The translations under genes and the position numbers were made by a program. This document shows, piece after piece, positions 9,739 to 18,356 of a DNA stretch of 64,000 nt. The notes below the pieces were generated by a model that was given only the letters and a program-made list of their open reading frames with translations, did not search any database and was not told where the DNA came from. Positions within the stretch are counted from its first letter, which is position 1. Every line of letters starts with the position of its first letter. The DNA is from Micavibrio_A sp964539025 (GTDB taxonomy: Bacteria; Pseudomonadota; Alphaproteobacteria; Micavibrionales; Micavibrionaceae), in the NCBI GenBank assembly GCA_964539025.1, contig CAZIFA010000005.1:1-64000 (forward strand), in the 5' to 3' direction.

Positions 9739-12700
9739 TTATTGAATGTTTACCGTTAAGTCGACATCGATAAAAAGTTTGTAGCCGCCGATTGTAAATT
9801 CGTTGTAGCCAGCGTTTGGTCCATTATCTACGGCACCGTTTCCATGCTGGTTTAAAGCATTGGTAATATCTGTCGTAGTGGCACCGGGGATTGCGCCTGC
9901 TGCATCCAAATTAAGGATGTTGCCCGCAATGGAAGAATCTATTTTCAAAGAGCCTGTATCGCTGGTCTTAAGCAGGTTGAACAGGTTTTCCAGTGTTAAT
10001 GTCATGGTTTGCGTTGTGCCCGTATATTGCAACATTTCTATGCCGGACATTTTTTCGAAATTCACGGCGCTGAAATCAAGGTTTTGATCGGATATGATCC
10101 TGTCATAACCGCCTACGGCATTTGTTCCGCCGTCGATGCCAAGGAAGTTCGTGTTGCGGATCATGAATGAGTCGTTGCCCGCGCCGCCTCTCATGCTGAC
10201 ATTGGTAAAGCCTCCGTCATTGAGGGCATCGGCGATCTGTGTGCCGACGAGATGCTGATTGTTGGCTGTTGCGCTCAGACCAGCGGTCGTATTGCCAGTA
10301 TCTCGACCATAGACAACGAAAACTTCCCCGTCGCCTGTTGCCGCATCCGGCGCGCCGACGGCCAGATCGTCATACCCGTCGCCGTTGACATCTCCGACGC
10401 TCGTGATTTCAAGTTCATCAAAGTCAACAGCGTCGCTATAGGTTAGTTCCAGCGCGTTGGCGCTATTTTTCAGGTAATCCGTGTTTATGACGCCGGGCAG
10501 TGTGCCTTTCCCAAATACGATATAGGCCCTGCTTTCAGTGTCATTGGTGAGGGAGATCGTGAAATCATCATATCCGTCACCGTTGAAGTCACCGGCGCTT
10601 CCGCCGCCAGAAACAGCGTAGCCCGTGGCACCGTCAGGAATATTCAAGCTGATATCGCTCGTTGCGTCGCCGCCGAAATAAATGGCGCCAAAATTGGTAT
10701 CACTGCCAACCATGATATCCGATATGCCATCGCCGTTGATGTCGCCAAGGCCCATAATATCTTCGCCCAAACCTACAGGGCTGCCAGTGGTGAGTGTGAA
10801 GGTGGATGTAGCACTACCACCTTGAGAACCCGTATAAATTTTTACTTCTCCATTACCACTGTTGGCTGTCGGCCCGCCAACGGCAAAGTCGGAATATCCG
10901 TCGCCATCAAAGTCGCCGATGCCTTCGACACTCGTGCCGAAGCTGGCACTTGCCGAACCCGGTACTGTGATTACGTTTGCGCTCAGGGTCGATCCCCATG
11001 GAGTCCCACCAAGGGCCAGATAAGCGCCGCCATTGCCGCCGGTCAAACTAGGCGCGCCTATGATGATATCGGCATAGCCATCATTGTCGAAGTCGCCGAT
11101 TCCGCTTACAGAATATCCTATTTCGGCTGAGGCGGGCATGGCCGCTCCGAAATAGAGCCTGTCCGCGGGGTTTGCTCCGCTTACGATGGCAACGTTGCCG
11201 GACATTGCGCCACCAGTATTGTTCAGGTATTGCCCGATAATATAATCTTCGACGCCGTCGCCGTTAAAGTCGCCGACACCAGAGATCACCGTTTCGCTAG
11301 TATCAACCACGCCTTTTAGATAGGCGGTTCCAGACGATGGGCTGGTGTAGCCACCGGAGAATGTCACTGAACCTGTGCTGAAATTGTATGAGTAGCTTGC
11401 CGAAGGCACCAAGGTTCCATCTATAAACACTTCCAAGTTTGTAGTATCCATTCCTGGCAATCCGGCAAAACCTGTAGCACCAAAAGAAATTCCGGTGGTC
11501 ACAACAACCGTGGCTGGATTTACCACGACCTCAAGCCTGTTCGCCGTGTCCAGAGAAAGAATGTCGGCGGACGAGGGCAGATTAGCCGGACCGCCGTAAA
11601 CTTTGTATATGTGGTTTTCATTGTCAACAGCGTTCGTGAAAGCAAAATCATCGAACCCGTCATTGTCTACATCGCCAAGAGCCGTGATGCTGTAGCCGAT
11701 GGAATTGCCTATATTGTCGGTAATTCTTGAAACACCAGCGGCTGGCCCATCGAGATCAAGGGTTCTTCCGGCGCTGGCGTCTGTAACGTTGACATCAAAA
11801 GTTACCGTGGCGATTCTTCCGTCCGGATATGTGGTGACGACATTAAAGTTGCCAAGATCGACAACATCCAGACTGGCGGCGAGGGCCATGTGACCCGCAG
11901 TTGTCAGTACGACATTCACGCCCGTGCCATTGGCGACGAGTTGGAAATATGTGTTTGCCGCAGCGAAAGTGTAAGTCGTTCCGGCAATACCGCTATTGAT
12001 AGATCCTACGACCTGACCGCTTGGTGTGATGTCGTTGAACGTACCGCCTGTAACGGCCGGCACAGGCGAGGGCGGCGGCGGGTTTATCACCGAAGGCGGC
12101 GGCGGAGCGTCAGTTGAATTCGGTGGCGGCATCATGAGGTTGCCGGGGCCGGGCATTCCGGGTGCCATTCCATTGGGCGGCGGTGGGAGGCCAGCCATCC
12201 CGCCGGGCGGGGGAGGTGGCATATTGCCCGCAGCGCCGTTCGGGCCGAGCATGCCTGCGGAAGGTTGTCCCGCAACCGCGTTGGCGTCAGGCAAGCCCAT
12301 GCCATTGTTGTTCAGATTGACGATATCGGCAGGCATCGGCGCCACGATTGGTTCAGGCGCAGGCGCTTCTGCCTGTTGTTGAGCATCCGGCTGCGGCGCG
12401 GCGTCGTTTTGTGAGTTCTGATCGGACGGTGCGGTTTGCGCAGGAGCCTGTTGCGCGGGCGCGCCGGATTGTTCTTGCGCGGCATCGTTTATCATACTGA
12501 ACAGCGACGGATTTACACCGCTGACGCTGCTGAAGCGCGCGCCGACATCGGAAGCGTTCATAACGCCCATTTCTCTTATCGGTTCATTAAAGCTGTTCAG
12601 GCGCACTGTTTCGAATTGTTGAGAAAGCGTTGTCTCGCCCGTGGCGTTGGTGATGACGATAGCGCCTTCAAGAACGGAGATATTGCTTTCGCCGCCGGGT

Positions 12701-13365
12701 TGAATTTCACCGGCGATGATCGTGCCGCGGATACCGATGGAGCCGACGGGCGTATCGATCTTCACATCATCCGGATCATCGCGTCCGATAAGACCGCTCG
12801 TAAACACGAACAGGCCGCGCAGAACGGAGAAGTTCGTCGTGCCGCTTTCGGTGGATGGATCGTAAGTGTATTCATCTATGGCAAGGCGGGCGTTTTCCGA
12901 TACGGCCATGCTGGTTTCATCGATAAAGACGATATTGACCGCGCCGTTGGCGTCGGTCTGGACGATATCGCCCTGATAAATCGGCGTGCCGTTGGTGATG
13001 GTTTCCACCGTACCGTCGGCGCGGGTAACGGTCGCGTTGCCTTTTACTTCTTCGACCGCGCCCACAGGGCTTTCGTCGGAAGCGGTTTCATTGGCGGCGA
13101 ATTCATACGGCGAACGCGCGAACGCCTGAACCAGGTTCGGGGTCAGAGTTGCGCCGTCGGGAGATTGCAAAAGAGGAGCGGGGTCCGCGCTGAAATATCC
13201 TTCGATGACAGCCACTTCGCCGTTCGGCGCTTCGAGGATGAGATCGTGGCCGTCCCGGACCATTTTGGCGTCCGCGATGAAATCGACGGAAGGCAACTCA
13301 ATGCGCTCTGTACCATTTGCCTGAAATGTCAGTTTCTCGTGGTTGTCAGACGCTGTGCGTGCCAT
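9739..13365 (-). CDS. large FecR / FG-GAP beta-propeller protein, probable type I secreted adhesin
   Basis: The product has 1208 residues from an ATG with GGGGA upstream; an ATG 19 codons earlier lacks support. There is no N-terminal signal peptide. In order I see a FecR-like domain (about 110-250), a glutamine/alanine-rich linker, a proline-rich stretch (about 375-450), an Ig-like segment, and seven FG-GAP motifs of the DxDGDGxxD type (about 555-995, for example DFDGDGYSDFAVGGP). The C-terminal region contains GGAGNDSFMIRNTN and ends in a hydrophobic, aspartate-containing tail typical of type I signals. Seven motifs would make a complete integrin-alpha-like propeller. It is encoded tail-to-tail with the exporter operon, 3 nt apart, so it is the obvious substrate. 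The ligand is unknown. Confidence 0.85.
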   Translation of the reverse strand: MARTASDNHEKLTFQANGTERIELPSVDFIADAKMVRDGHDLILEAPNGEVAVIEGYFSADPAPLLQSPDGATLTPNLVQAFARSPYEFAANETASDESPVGAVEEVKGNATVTRADGTVETITNGTPIYQGDIVQTDANGAVNIVFIDETSMAVSENARLAIDEYTYDPSTESGTTNFSVLRGLFVFTSGLIGRDDPDDVKIDTPVGSIGIRGTIIAGEIQPGGESNISVLEGAIVITNATGETTLSQQFETVRLNSFNEPIREMGVMNASDVGARFSSVSGVNPSLFSMINDAAQEQSGAPAQQAPAQTAPSDQNSQNDAAPQPDAQQQAEAPAPEPIVAPMPADIVNLNNNGMGLPDANAVAGQPSAGMLGPNGAAGNMPPPPPGGMAGLPPPPNGMAPGMPGPGNLMMPPPNSTDAPPPPSVINPPPPSPVPAVTGGTFNDITPSGQVVGSINSGIAGTTYTFAAANTYFQLVANGTGVNVVLTTAGHMALAASLDVVDLGNFNVVTTYPDGRIATVTFDVNVTDASAGRTLDLDGPAAGVSRITDNIGNSIGYSITALGDVDNDGFDDFAFTNAVDNENHIYKVYGGPANLPSSADILSLDTANRLEVVVNPATVVVTTGISFGATGFAGLPGMDTTNLEVFIDGTLVPSASYSYNFSTGSVTFSGGYTSPSSGTAYLKGVVDTSETVISGVGDFNGDGVEDYIIGQYLNNTGGAMSGNVAIVSGANPADRLYFGAAMPASAEIGYSVSGIGDFDNDGYADIIIGAPSLTGGNGGAYLALGGTPWGSTLSANVITVPGSASASFGTSVEGIGDFDGDGYSDFAVGGPTANSGNGEVKIYTGSQGGSATSTFTLTTGSPVGLGEDIMGLGDINGDGISDIMVGSDTNFGAIYFGGDATSDISLNIPDGATGYAVSGGGSAGDFNGDGYDDFTISLTNDTESRAYIVFGKGTLPGVINTDYLKNSANALELTYSDAVDFDELEITSVGDVNGDGYDDLAVGAPDAATGDGEVFVVYGRDTGNTTAGLSATANNQHLVGTQIADALNDGGFTNVSMRGGAGNDSFMIRNTNFLGIDGGTNAVGGYDRIISDQNLDFSAVNFEKMSGIEMLQYTGTTQTMTLTLENLFNLLKTSDTGSLKIDSSIAGNILNLDAAGAIPGATTTDITNALNQHGNGAVDNGPNAGYNEFTIGGYKLFIDVDLTVNIQ

Positions 13366-13509
13366 GTAAATCCCCAAACCCCAAAAACTATAAATTCGTT
13401 CAGAATCAATAAAGTAAGTCACAGATACTCTATTGCAACCTTACCAGTGTAATCTGAAAGGCTTAAAAAGTATTAAAAATTTGGAAAACTTTTATGTGAA
13501 ATTCGAGAC

Positions 13510-14733
13510 TTAGGCCGTTTTGCGGATTTTGGCCCATTCGATCATTTTATCCGTGATCTCTTTTTCCGAATGGGGGCGGGAGAAATGGTACCCTTGCGCT
13601 CGTTCACAACCAGCTTCCAGAAGGAATGTGGCTTCGTCGGCGCTTTCAACCCCTTCGGCGATGATTTTCATGTTCATGTTCTTGCCAAGGCCAATGATCG
13701 ATTTTACGAGTTCGAGGGAGGTCTGGTCTTGAAGCATATTCCGGATAAAGCTTTGATCGATTTTGAGCGTGTCGATTGGGTAATAATGCAGGTACGAGAG
13801 CGAGGAGTAGCCCGTGCCGAAGTCGTCTATAGCGATGCCAAGACCCGCCTTGCGGCACATGGTCAGCGTTTCTTTTGCATTCTGCGGTTGGTTCATCAGA
13901 AGGCGTTCGGTGATTTCCAGGTGAACCTTGTGAGGCGCGATATCGGTTTCACTTAAGATCGTGTAAAGCTGATCGAGGAAATTTTCCTCGGCGAAATCGG
14001 TGCTTGAAAAGTTGACGCTCATGAACAGGTCGTGATCGAAGCCGACTTTGCCTTCTATGCGTTTCAATGCGCGGCAGGCTTCGCGCAAGGCCCAGCGGCT
14101 TGCTTCGACGATAAGGCCCGTATCTTCGGCAATCGGAATAAAAACAGCGGGGGAGATAGCCCCTTTTTCAGGGTGATTCCAGCGCATCAGCGCCTCGAAC
14201 CCGTCAACGTGGCCGTTGACCAGATTCATGATCGGCTGATAGTGAAGGCTAAGCTGGTCCGTGCCGATAGCGGCGCGGAATTCATTTGCCATCTTGATGG
14301 TTTCAACCGTATTGGCCTGTTCAAGGTAACCGCGCTCTAATTCTTCAGGCGTCGGATAACCTGCTGTTTCTTTCAAGATAGTCGCGCGTGTCAGCATATC
14401 GCGATAACGCGTCAGAATAACTTGCGTCGTGATTTGCAGAACGGGGTCTGCTGTTTTGAGGCGCCGCGAAAAATCCGCGCGTGTGATTTCAAGAAGGCTG
14501 CATTCTTCCACCGCCTTGACCGTCGCTATGCGCGGCTCATTATCCACCATCGCCATTTCGCCGATGATCGTGCCTGCGCCGCGCGTGCCGACGCGCTGGA
14601 TCAGGCCGTTGGATTTTTCTATCAGGATTTCAACAAGGCCTTTTTCAATGATATAGGCGCAGTCGCCATGCTCCCCCTGGCGCATGATGATATCGCCAGC
14701 CTTGAATATTTTGCGGGTTTGTGCGGCTTCCAT
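13510..14733 (-). CDS. cyclic nucleotide-binding domain / EAL phosphodiesterase
   Basis: The product has 407 residues. Residues 1-125 form a cNMP-binding beta-roll (RQGEHGDCAYIIEKGLVEI, then GEMAMVDNEPRIATVKA). The phosphate-binding cassette reads GEMAMVDNEPRIA instead of the RxA form seen in CRP, so cAMP binding should be tested. Residues 155-400 are an EAL domain with GFEALMRW, ITERLL, DDFGTGYSSLSYL, KIDQSFI and AEGVES, so the metal and catalytic residues look intact and it should hydrolyse c-di-GMP. There is no membrane segment. It lies upstream of the adhesin gene in the same direction with a 144-bp gap. Together with the cyclase it could couple cyclic-nucleotide level to c-di-GMP turnover and adhesion. 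Confidence 0.88.
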   Translation of the reverse strand: MEAAQTRKIFKAGDIIMRQGEHGDCAYIIEKGLVEILIEKSNGLIQRVGTRGAGTIIGEMAMVDNEPRIATVKAVEECSLLEITRADFSRRLKTADPVLQITTQVILTRYRDMLTRATILKETAGYPTPEELERGYLEQANTVETIKMANEFRAAIGTDQLSLHYQPIMNLVNGHVDGFEALMRWNHPEKGAISPAVFIPIAEDTGLIVEASRWALREACRALKRIEGKVGFDHDLFMSVNFSSTDFAEENFLDQLYTILSETDIAPHKVHLEITERLLMNQPQNAKETLTMCRKAGLGIAIDDFGTGYSSLSYLHYYPIDTLKIDQSFIRNMLQDQTSLELVKSIIGLGKNMNMKIIAEGVESADEATFLLEAGCERAQGYHFSRPHSEKEITDKMIEWAKIRKTA

Positions 14734-14884
14734 ATATTCGCTTACAGTTAAAAATGGGCCATTAGATAGTTTCAGTGAACACTATGCGGGCAAAACGGTT
14801 AGAAGTTGGTTAACGATGGTTAAAAATCAAACTGAAATCAACCGGCTTGTGCCATTCCGGCCTTGGAATCGGGGCTCGATATGA

Positions 14885-14942
14885 CATACTGGCAGGGTAC
14901 TGGTCTGATTTCATAAGAATATAACGCCCTGCCGGTTTTTTT
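14885..14942 (+). terminator. terminator-like hairpin touching the next start codon
   Basis: The 9-bp stem CTGGCAGGG (14889-14897) / CCCTGCCGG (14927-14935) has one G-U pair and is followed by seven Ts (14936-14942), one base before the ATG of the DUF3307 gene. A weak promoter (TTGGAA, 16 nt, CATACT) may sit just upstream, ending near 14890. The hairpin takes the place where a ribosome site would be expected, so it may act as an attenuator or end a short RNA. Confidence 0.5.
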
Positions 14943-14943
14943 C

Positions 14944-15336
14944 ATGGATCCTCTCTCGCTCGTCCTATTGTATGTACTTTTCCGGTTCAAACAGCTTGTT
15001 TGCGACTATCTGTTGCAGACGGACTGGATGGCGCTCAACAAGGGCTTGCCGGGTAAAGAAGGGTATCGCGCGCTGCTTACCCACGCGGCAGTGCATGGTT
15101 TGGGTACACTTATGGTGACGGTAATCTTTGCGCCGGGTCTGTGGTGGCTGGGCCTGATTGATTTCGTCGTTCATTCGCTTATCGACCGGATCAAGGGCGA
15201 TATAACCCGCAAGATGGGATGGACGCCCAAGGACACCGCTTTCTGGTGGGCTATCGGCCTCGATCAGGAAGCCCATAACTTCACGCATCTGGCTTATATC
15301 GTTGTGATCTTCTTGCATGTCTCGGGTGGGCTGTAA
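14944..15336 (+). CDS. DUF3307 family membrane protein
   Basis: This 130-residue protein starts with a hydrophobic segment and the family-typical FKQLVCDYLLQTDWMALNKG, then has histidine-containing helices (HAAVHGLGTLMV, DFVVHSLIDRIKG, DQEAHNFTHLAYIVVIF). DUF3307 members are small membrane proteins of unknown function with conserved His, Asp and Trp residues. The start has no Shine-Dalgarno sequence because a terminator-like hairpin and T-run lie directly before the ATG. The family match needs this N-terminus, so a later start is unlikely. The downstream L36 gene has its own promoter. Confidence 0.8.
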   Translation: MDPLSLVLLYVLFRFKQLVCDYLLQTDWMALNKGLPGKEGYRALLTHAAVHGLGTLMVTVIFAPGLWWLGLIDFVVHSLIDRIKGDITRKMGWTPKDTAFWWAIGLDQEAHNFTHLAYIVVIFLHVSGGL

Positions 15337-15343
15337 CGAAGTC

Positions 15344-15373
15344 TTGACAAGGATTAAGGCTTTTGGCTATTGT
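15344..15373 (+). promoter_or_regulatory. sigma-70-like promoter for rpmJ
   Basis: TTGACA (15344-15349) is followed, after 18 nt, by TATTGT (15368-15373), 39 nt before the L36 start codon. The spacing and position fit a promoter; no experiment supports it. Confidence 0.55.
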
Positions 15374-15412
15374 CCGGCCAGAATTTAAGAATCCGGTTTG
15401 GAAGATAAAACA

Positions 15413-15538
15413 ATGAAGATCGTTAACTCTTTGAAAACAATCAAAAAACGCGACCGTAACTGCAAAGTTATCAAGCGCCGTGGCCGCATCTATGTCATCA
15501 ATAAGGTGAATAAGCGCTACAAAGCCCGCCAAGGATAA
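15413..15538 (+). CDS. rpmJ: 50S ribosomal protein L36, zinc-independent type
   Basis: This 41-residue basic protein begins MKIVNSLKTIKKRDRNCKV and ends RYKARQG. L36 forms that bind zinc carry a C-C-C-H set. This one has a single cysteine (Cys17), so it is the zinc-free form (RpmJ2/YkgO-like) that is standard in many alphaproteobacteria. It stands alone between a promoter (15344) and a strong terminator (15581), so it is a single-gene transcript, away from any ribosomal protein operon. Confidence 0.95.
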   Translation: MKIVNSLKTIKKRDRNCKVIKRRGRIYVINKVNKRYKARQG

Positions 15539-15580
15539 TCTGGCATCTAAGAAATTCCCCGTATATGGGAGTGGGAAAGT

Positions 15581-15606
15581 CCGTAAATGCGTTTACGGGC
15601 TTTTTT
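15581..15606 (+). terminator. Rho-independent terminator after rpmJ
   Basis: The perfect 7-bp stem CCGTAAA/TTTACGG with loop TGCG is followed by GC and six Ts, 42 nt after the L36 stop codon. Confidence 0.9.
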
Positions 15607-15723
15607 GTTTTTAAAGCCTTATGAAGCGTGGAAAAGGCCAATTTCCTTGATGCGCAGGGGTTCGTTCTTTGCTATACCTCATCCGTCCTAACCGCAAAAT
15701 TTGTTCTGTCTGGAAAAACATCA

Positions 15724-16764
15724 ATGTTTTCAAAGCTTTTTGGTTTTATGTCTGCCGATATGGCAATTGATCTCGGCACGGCCAACACCCTCGTCTATGT
15801 CCGCGACCAAGGCATCGTTTTGAACGAGCCATCCGTGGTGGCCATTGCCACCGAAGGCGGCAAGAAAAAGGTTCTTGCTGTCGGTAATCGTGCAAAACAA
15901 ATGCTGGGCAGAACACCGGGTAACATCACCGCCATGCGCCCTTTGCGCGACGGTGTTATCGCGGACTTTGAAGTGACCGAGGCGATGATCAAGGAATTCA
16001 TCCGCATGGTTCACAACCGCCGTTCCTTCGCGTCTCCCAAAATGATTATCTGCGTGCCGTCTGGTTCTACTGCTGTTGAACGCCGTGCGATTCAAGAAGC
16101 CGCCGAGAGCGCGGGTGCATCTGAAGTTCATTTGATTGAAGAACCAATGGCCGCCGCTATTGGCGCGGGTCTTCCTGTGATGGAAGCAACCGGATCAATG
16201 GTGGTCGATATCGGTGGTGGTACGACCGAAGTTGCCGTTATCTCGCTGGGTGGTATCGTCTATGCGCGTTCGGTTCGCGTCGGCGGCGACAAAATGGATG
16301 AAGCGATCATTGCTTACATTCGCCGAGTCCATTCCTTGCTGATCGGCGAAAGCACAGCAGAGCGCGTGAAAAAACAAATTGGCTCTGCTTGTATTCCTGC
16401 CGACGGCGAAGGTCGCACGATGCAGATCAAAGGTCGCGACCTAATGAACGGCGTGCCCAAGGAAATCGTCATCACCGAACGCCAGATGGCTGAGTCTCTG
16501 GCCGAACCTGTCGGGCAGATCATCGAGGGCGTCAAAGTCGCCCTTGAACATACTGCCCCCGAACTTGCCGCCGATATCGTCGAAAAGGGCATTGTCCTGA
16601 CTGGCGGCGGGGCCTTGCTGTCCAACCTCGATCTTGTCCTGCGCCATGCCACCGGCCTTGCCGTGACCATTGCGGACGACCCACTATCGTGTGTGGCGCT
16701 TGGCACGGGGCATGCATTGGAAGAGATGAAAATCCTCAAAAACGTACTTGTCGGCGCTTATTAG
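15724..16764 (+). CDS. mreB: rod shape-determining actin-like protein MreB
   Basis: This 347-residue actin fold starts MFSKLFGFMSADMAIDLGTA at 15724; an upstream in-frame ATG at 15628 would add 32 non-conserved residues. Visible motifs are phosphate-1 IDLGTANTLVYV, MVVDIGGGTTEVAVISLGG (phosphate-2) and the adenosine motif LTGGGALLSNLD. MreB polymerises under the inner membrane and positions the elongasome. mreC, mreD, mrdA and rodA follow on the same strand. The 130-bp gap to mreC contains a small dyad, so the downstream genes may be only partly read from the mreB promoter. Confidence 0.97.
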   Translation: MFSKLFGFMSADMAIDLGTANTLVYVRDQGIVLNEPSVVAIATEGGKKKVLAVGNRAKQMLGRTPGNITAMRPLRDGVIADFEVTEAMIKEFIRMVHNRRSFASPKMIICVPSGSTAVERRAIQEAAESAGASEVHLIEEPMAAAIGAGLPVMEATGSMVVDIGGGTTEVAVISLGGIVYARSVRVGGDKMDEAIIAYIRRVHSLLIGESTAERVKKQIGSACIPADGEGRTMQIKGRDLMNGVPKEIVITERQMAESLAEPVGQIIEGVKVALEHTAPELAADIVEKGIVLTGGGALLSNLDLVLRHATGLAVTIADDPLSCVALGTGHALEEMKILKNVLVGAY

Positions 16765-16786
16765 ACGTCTTTTGGGAAAAAGACGT
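16765..16786 (+). other. hairpin after mreB
   Basis: The stem ACGTCTTTT (16765-16773) / AAAAGACGT (16778-16786) directly follows the stop codon. There is no T-run directly behind it, so it may be an mRNA-stabilising or partial-termination structure. A T-run (GGGTTTTTTC) occurs about 20 nt further on. Confidence 0.4.
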
Positions 16787-16894
16787 TGATAACGCGTTGA
16801 AGCATGCGGGTTTTTTCTATAAAATTAACGAAGTGACAGTAGAGTTTTATGCAGGGATGTAGAATTCCAGCCTGAAACCTTCAAGGGAACCACA

Positions 16895-17764
16895 GTGAAA
16901 CGCCGCAGTCGCAGCAAAGTCCATGTACGGTTTTCACCCTTCCAGTTCGTCGGAAGCGGTCAGGCCTATGTCATCTTTATGCTGGCCGCCACTTTGCTCC
17001 TCACCGTGTCCTTCGTCCGGCCAGGCGTGTTCGGCGGCATCCGCAATTCCGTTACCGATATCGCCTCGCCTGTCCTGATCGTTTTAAGCGAGCCGTTCCG
17101 CCAAGTCGCAGCGATGACCAACAGTGTCACGGGTATGTCAGAACTTCGCGCTGAGAATGCCCAACTTCGTGCCGAAAACGTTCGTCTTCGCGAATGGTAT
17201 CAGACGGCACTCATGCTTGAATCAGAAAATCAGTCGCTGCACGCGCTGCTGAATGTTAAACCAGATCCACAGCATCGTTTCATCACGGCGCGTGTGATCG
17301 GGGATTCCGGCAACGCCTATGTAAAAAGTGCCATCATTTCTGCAGGGCAAAATGACCTTGTGCAAAAGGGGCAGGCTGTTCTTTCCGGCGATGGCCTTGT
17401 AGGTCGCGTTATTGAAGCTGGTCGTACGTCTGCTCGTGTTCTGCTTCTGACCGACGTTAACTCTCGCGTGCCCGTACTTATCGAAGGAAGCCGCCAGAAA
17501 GCAATATTGACGGGCCTGAACACTGATCTGCCGGTTTTGAAATACCTTCCCGCCGATATGAACATTAAAGATGGCACCCGCATTATTACCTCCGGCAATG
17601 GCGGGATGTTTATGTCCGGTCTGCCTATCGGTACGGTCAAAATAGGCTCAGATGGCTTGCCTTACGTGAAGCCCTATGCCGATATTTCCCGTATCACGCA
17701 TGTCAGAATTGTCGATTATCCGGAAGATCCGAATTTGATCGAAGGCGGCGCTTCACTGCAATAA
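16895..17764 (+). CDS. mreC: rod shape-determining protein MreC
   Basis: The product has 289 residues from a GTG start (AAGGGAAC about 10 nt upstream). A basic N-terminus is followed by one membrane helix (about 27-43), a short coiled coil (about 75-112; ELRAENAQLRAENVRLREW) and the two beta-barrel domains of MreC (for example VIGDSGNAYVKSAIISAG and SGNGGMFMSGLPIGTV). MreC is a periplasmic scaffold that activates PBP2-RodA and links them to MreB. It is the second gene of the mreB-mreC-mreD-mrdA-rodA cluster. Confidence 0.95.
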   Translation: MKRRSRSKVHVRFSPFQFVGSGQAYVIFMLAATLLLTVSFVRPGVFGGIRNSVTDIASPVLIVLSEPFRQVAAMTNSVTGMSELRAENAQLRAENVRLREWYQTALMLESENQSLHALLNVKPDPQHRFITARVIGDSGNAYVKSAIISAGQNDLVQKGQAVLSGDGLVGRVIEAGRTSARVLLLTDVNSRVPVLIEGSRQKAILTGLNTDLPVLKYLPADMNIKDGTRIITSGNGGMFMSGLPIGTVKIGSDGLPYVKPYADISRITHVRIVDYPEDPNLIEGGASLQ

Positions 17765-17804
17765 TCTGCGCGACTTTTTATCGCAGATGTTCTAAAACTT
17801 TTCC

Positions 17805-18353
17805 ATGTCCCACTTCCTTCCCATCGAGTCCATCACCTGGGCAATGCGTCTTATGCTGGCGCAGGGAGTTATCATTGTTTTTTTACTTCTGAACGTCGTC
17901 AGTTTTTCAATGCCGCACGCCGGAGATTTTAAACCGTTCTTCTTGCTGATGGCGGTTTATTACTGGGCGATTTACCGACCGACCGTGATGCCAACGGGTT
18001 ACACATTCGTGCTGGGACTCATTATAGATTTACTGGCGGAACTGCCGACGGGGATGAGCGCGCTCATTCTGGTGGGCTTGCAGACCATCGTGCGCCGCTC
18101 GCGTTTGTTCCTGATGGGTCAGCCTTACATCATGGTATGGCTGGGCTTTGCGATCACGGCGCTGGCCAATGCAATCTGCATGTGGCTTATCATGTCGATC
18201 AAATTTTGGAGCACCGTGCCGCTGCCAGTCCTGATGCAGACATTGGTGGCGGCAGCTTTGAGCATTTTGCTTTTCCCGCTGGCTTCGCTGGTTTTGCAGG
18301 GTGTCCATCGCATGATGCCCGCGTCTTCCAAGCCACTTCATTCCGTGGGGTAG
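17805..18353 (+). CDS. mreD: rod shape-determining protein MreD
   Basis: This 182-residue hydrophobic protein has about five membrane helices and no obvious soluble domain. It lies 40 nt after mreC and 3 nt before mrdA. Sequence features such as FKPFFLLMAVYYWAIYRPTVMP and GLIIDLLAELPTGMSAL fit the MreD family. It is an inner-membrane component of the elongation complex; the family is recognised mainly by hydropathy and position. Confidence 0.92.
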   Translation: MSHFLPIESITWAMRLMLAQGVIIVFLLLNVVSFSMPHAGDFKPFFLLMAVYYWAIYRPTVMPTGYTFVLGLIIDLLAELPTGMSALILVGLQTIVRRSRLFLMGQPYIMVWLGFAITALANAICMWLIMSIKFWSTVPLPVLMQTLVAAALSILLFPLASLVLQGVHRMMPASSKPLHSVG

Positions 18354-18356
18354 GAT

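Noticed and set aside
9960..11700. Repeated GACGGCGATGG-like sequence as a DNA repeat array
   Set aside because: It reflects the coding of the FG-GAP Asp/Gly motifs rather than a separate repeat or CRISPR.
12436..13452. 338-aa plus-strand ORF
   Set aside because: It is the antisense shadow of the FecR/FG-GAP gene, with no ribosome site or recognisable domain.
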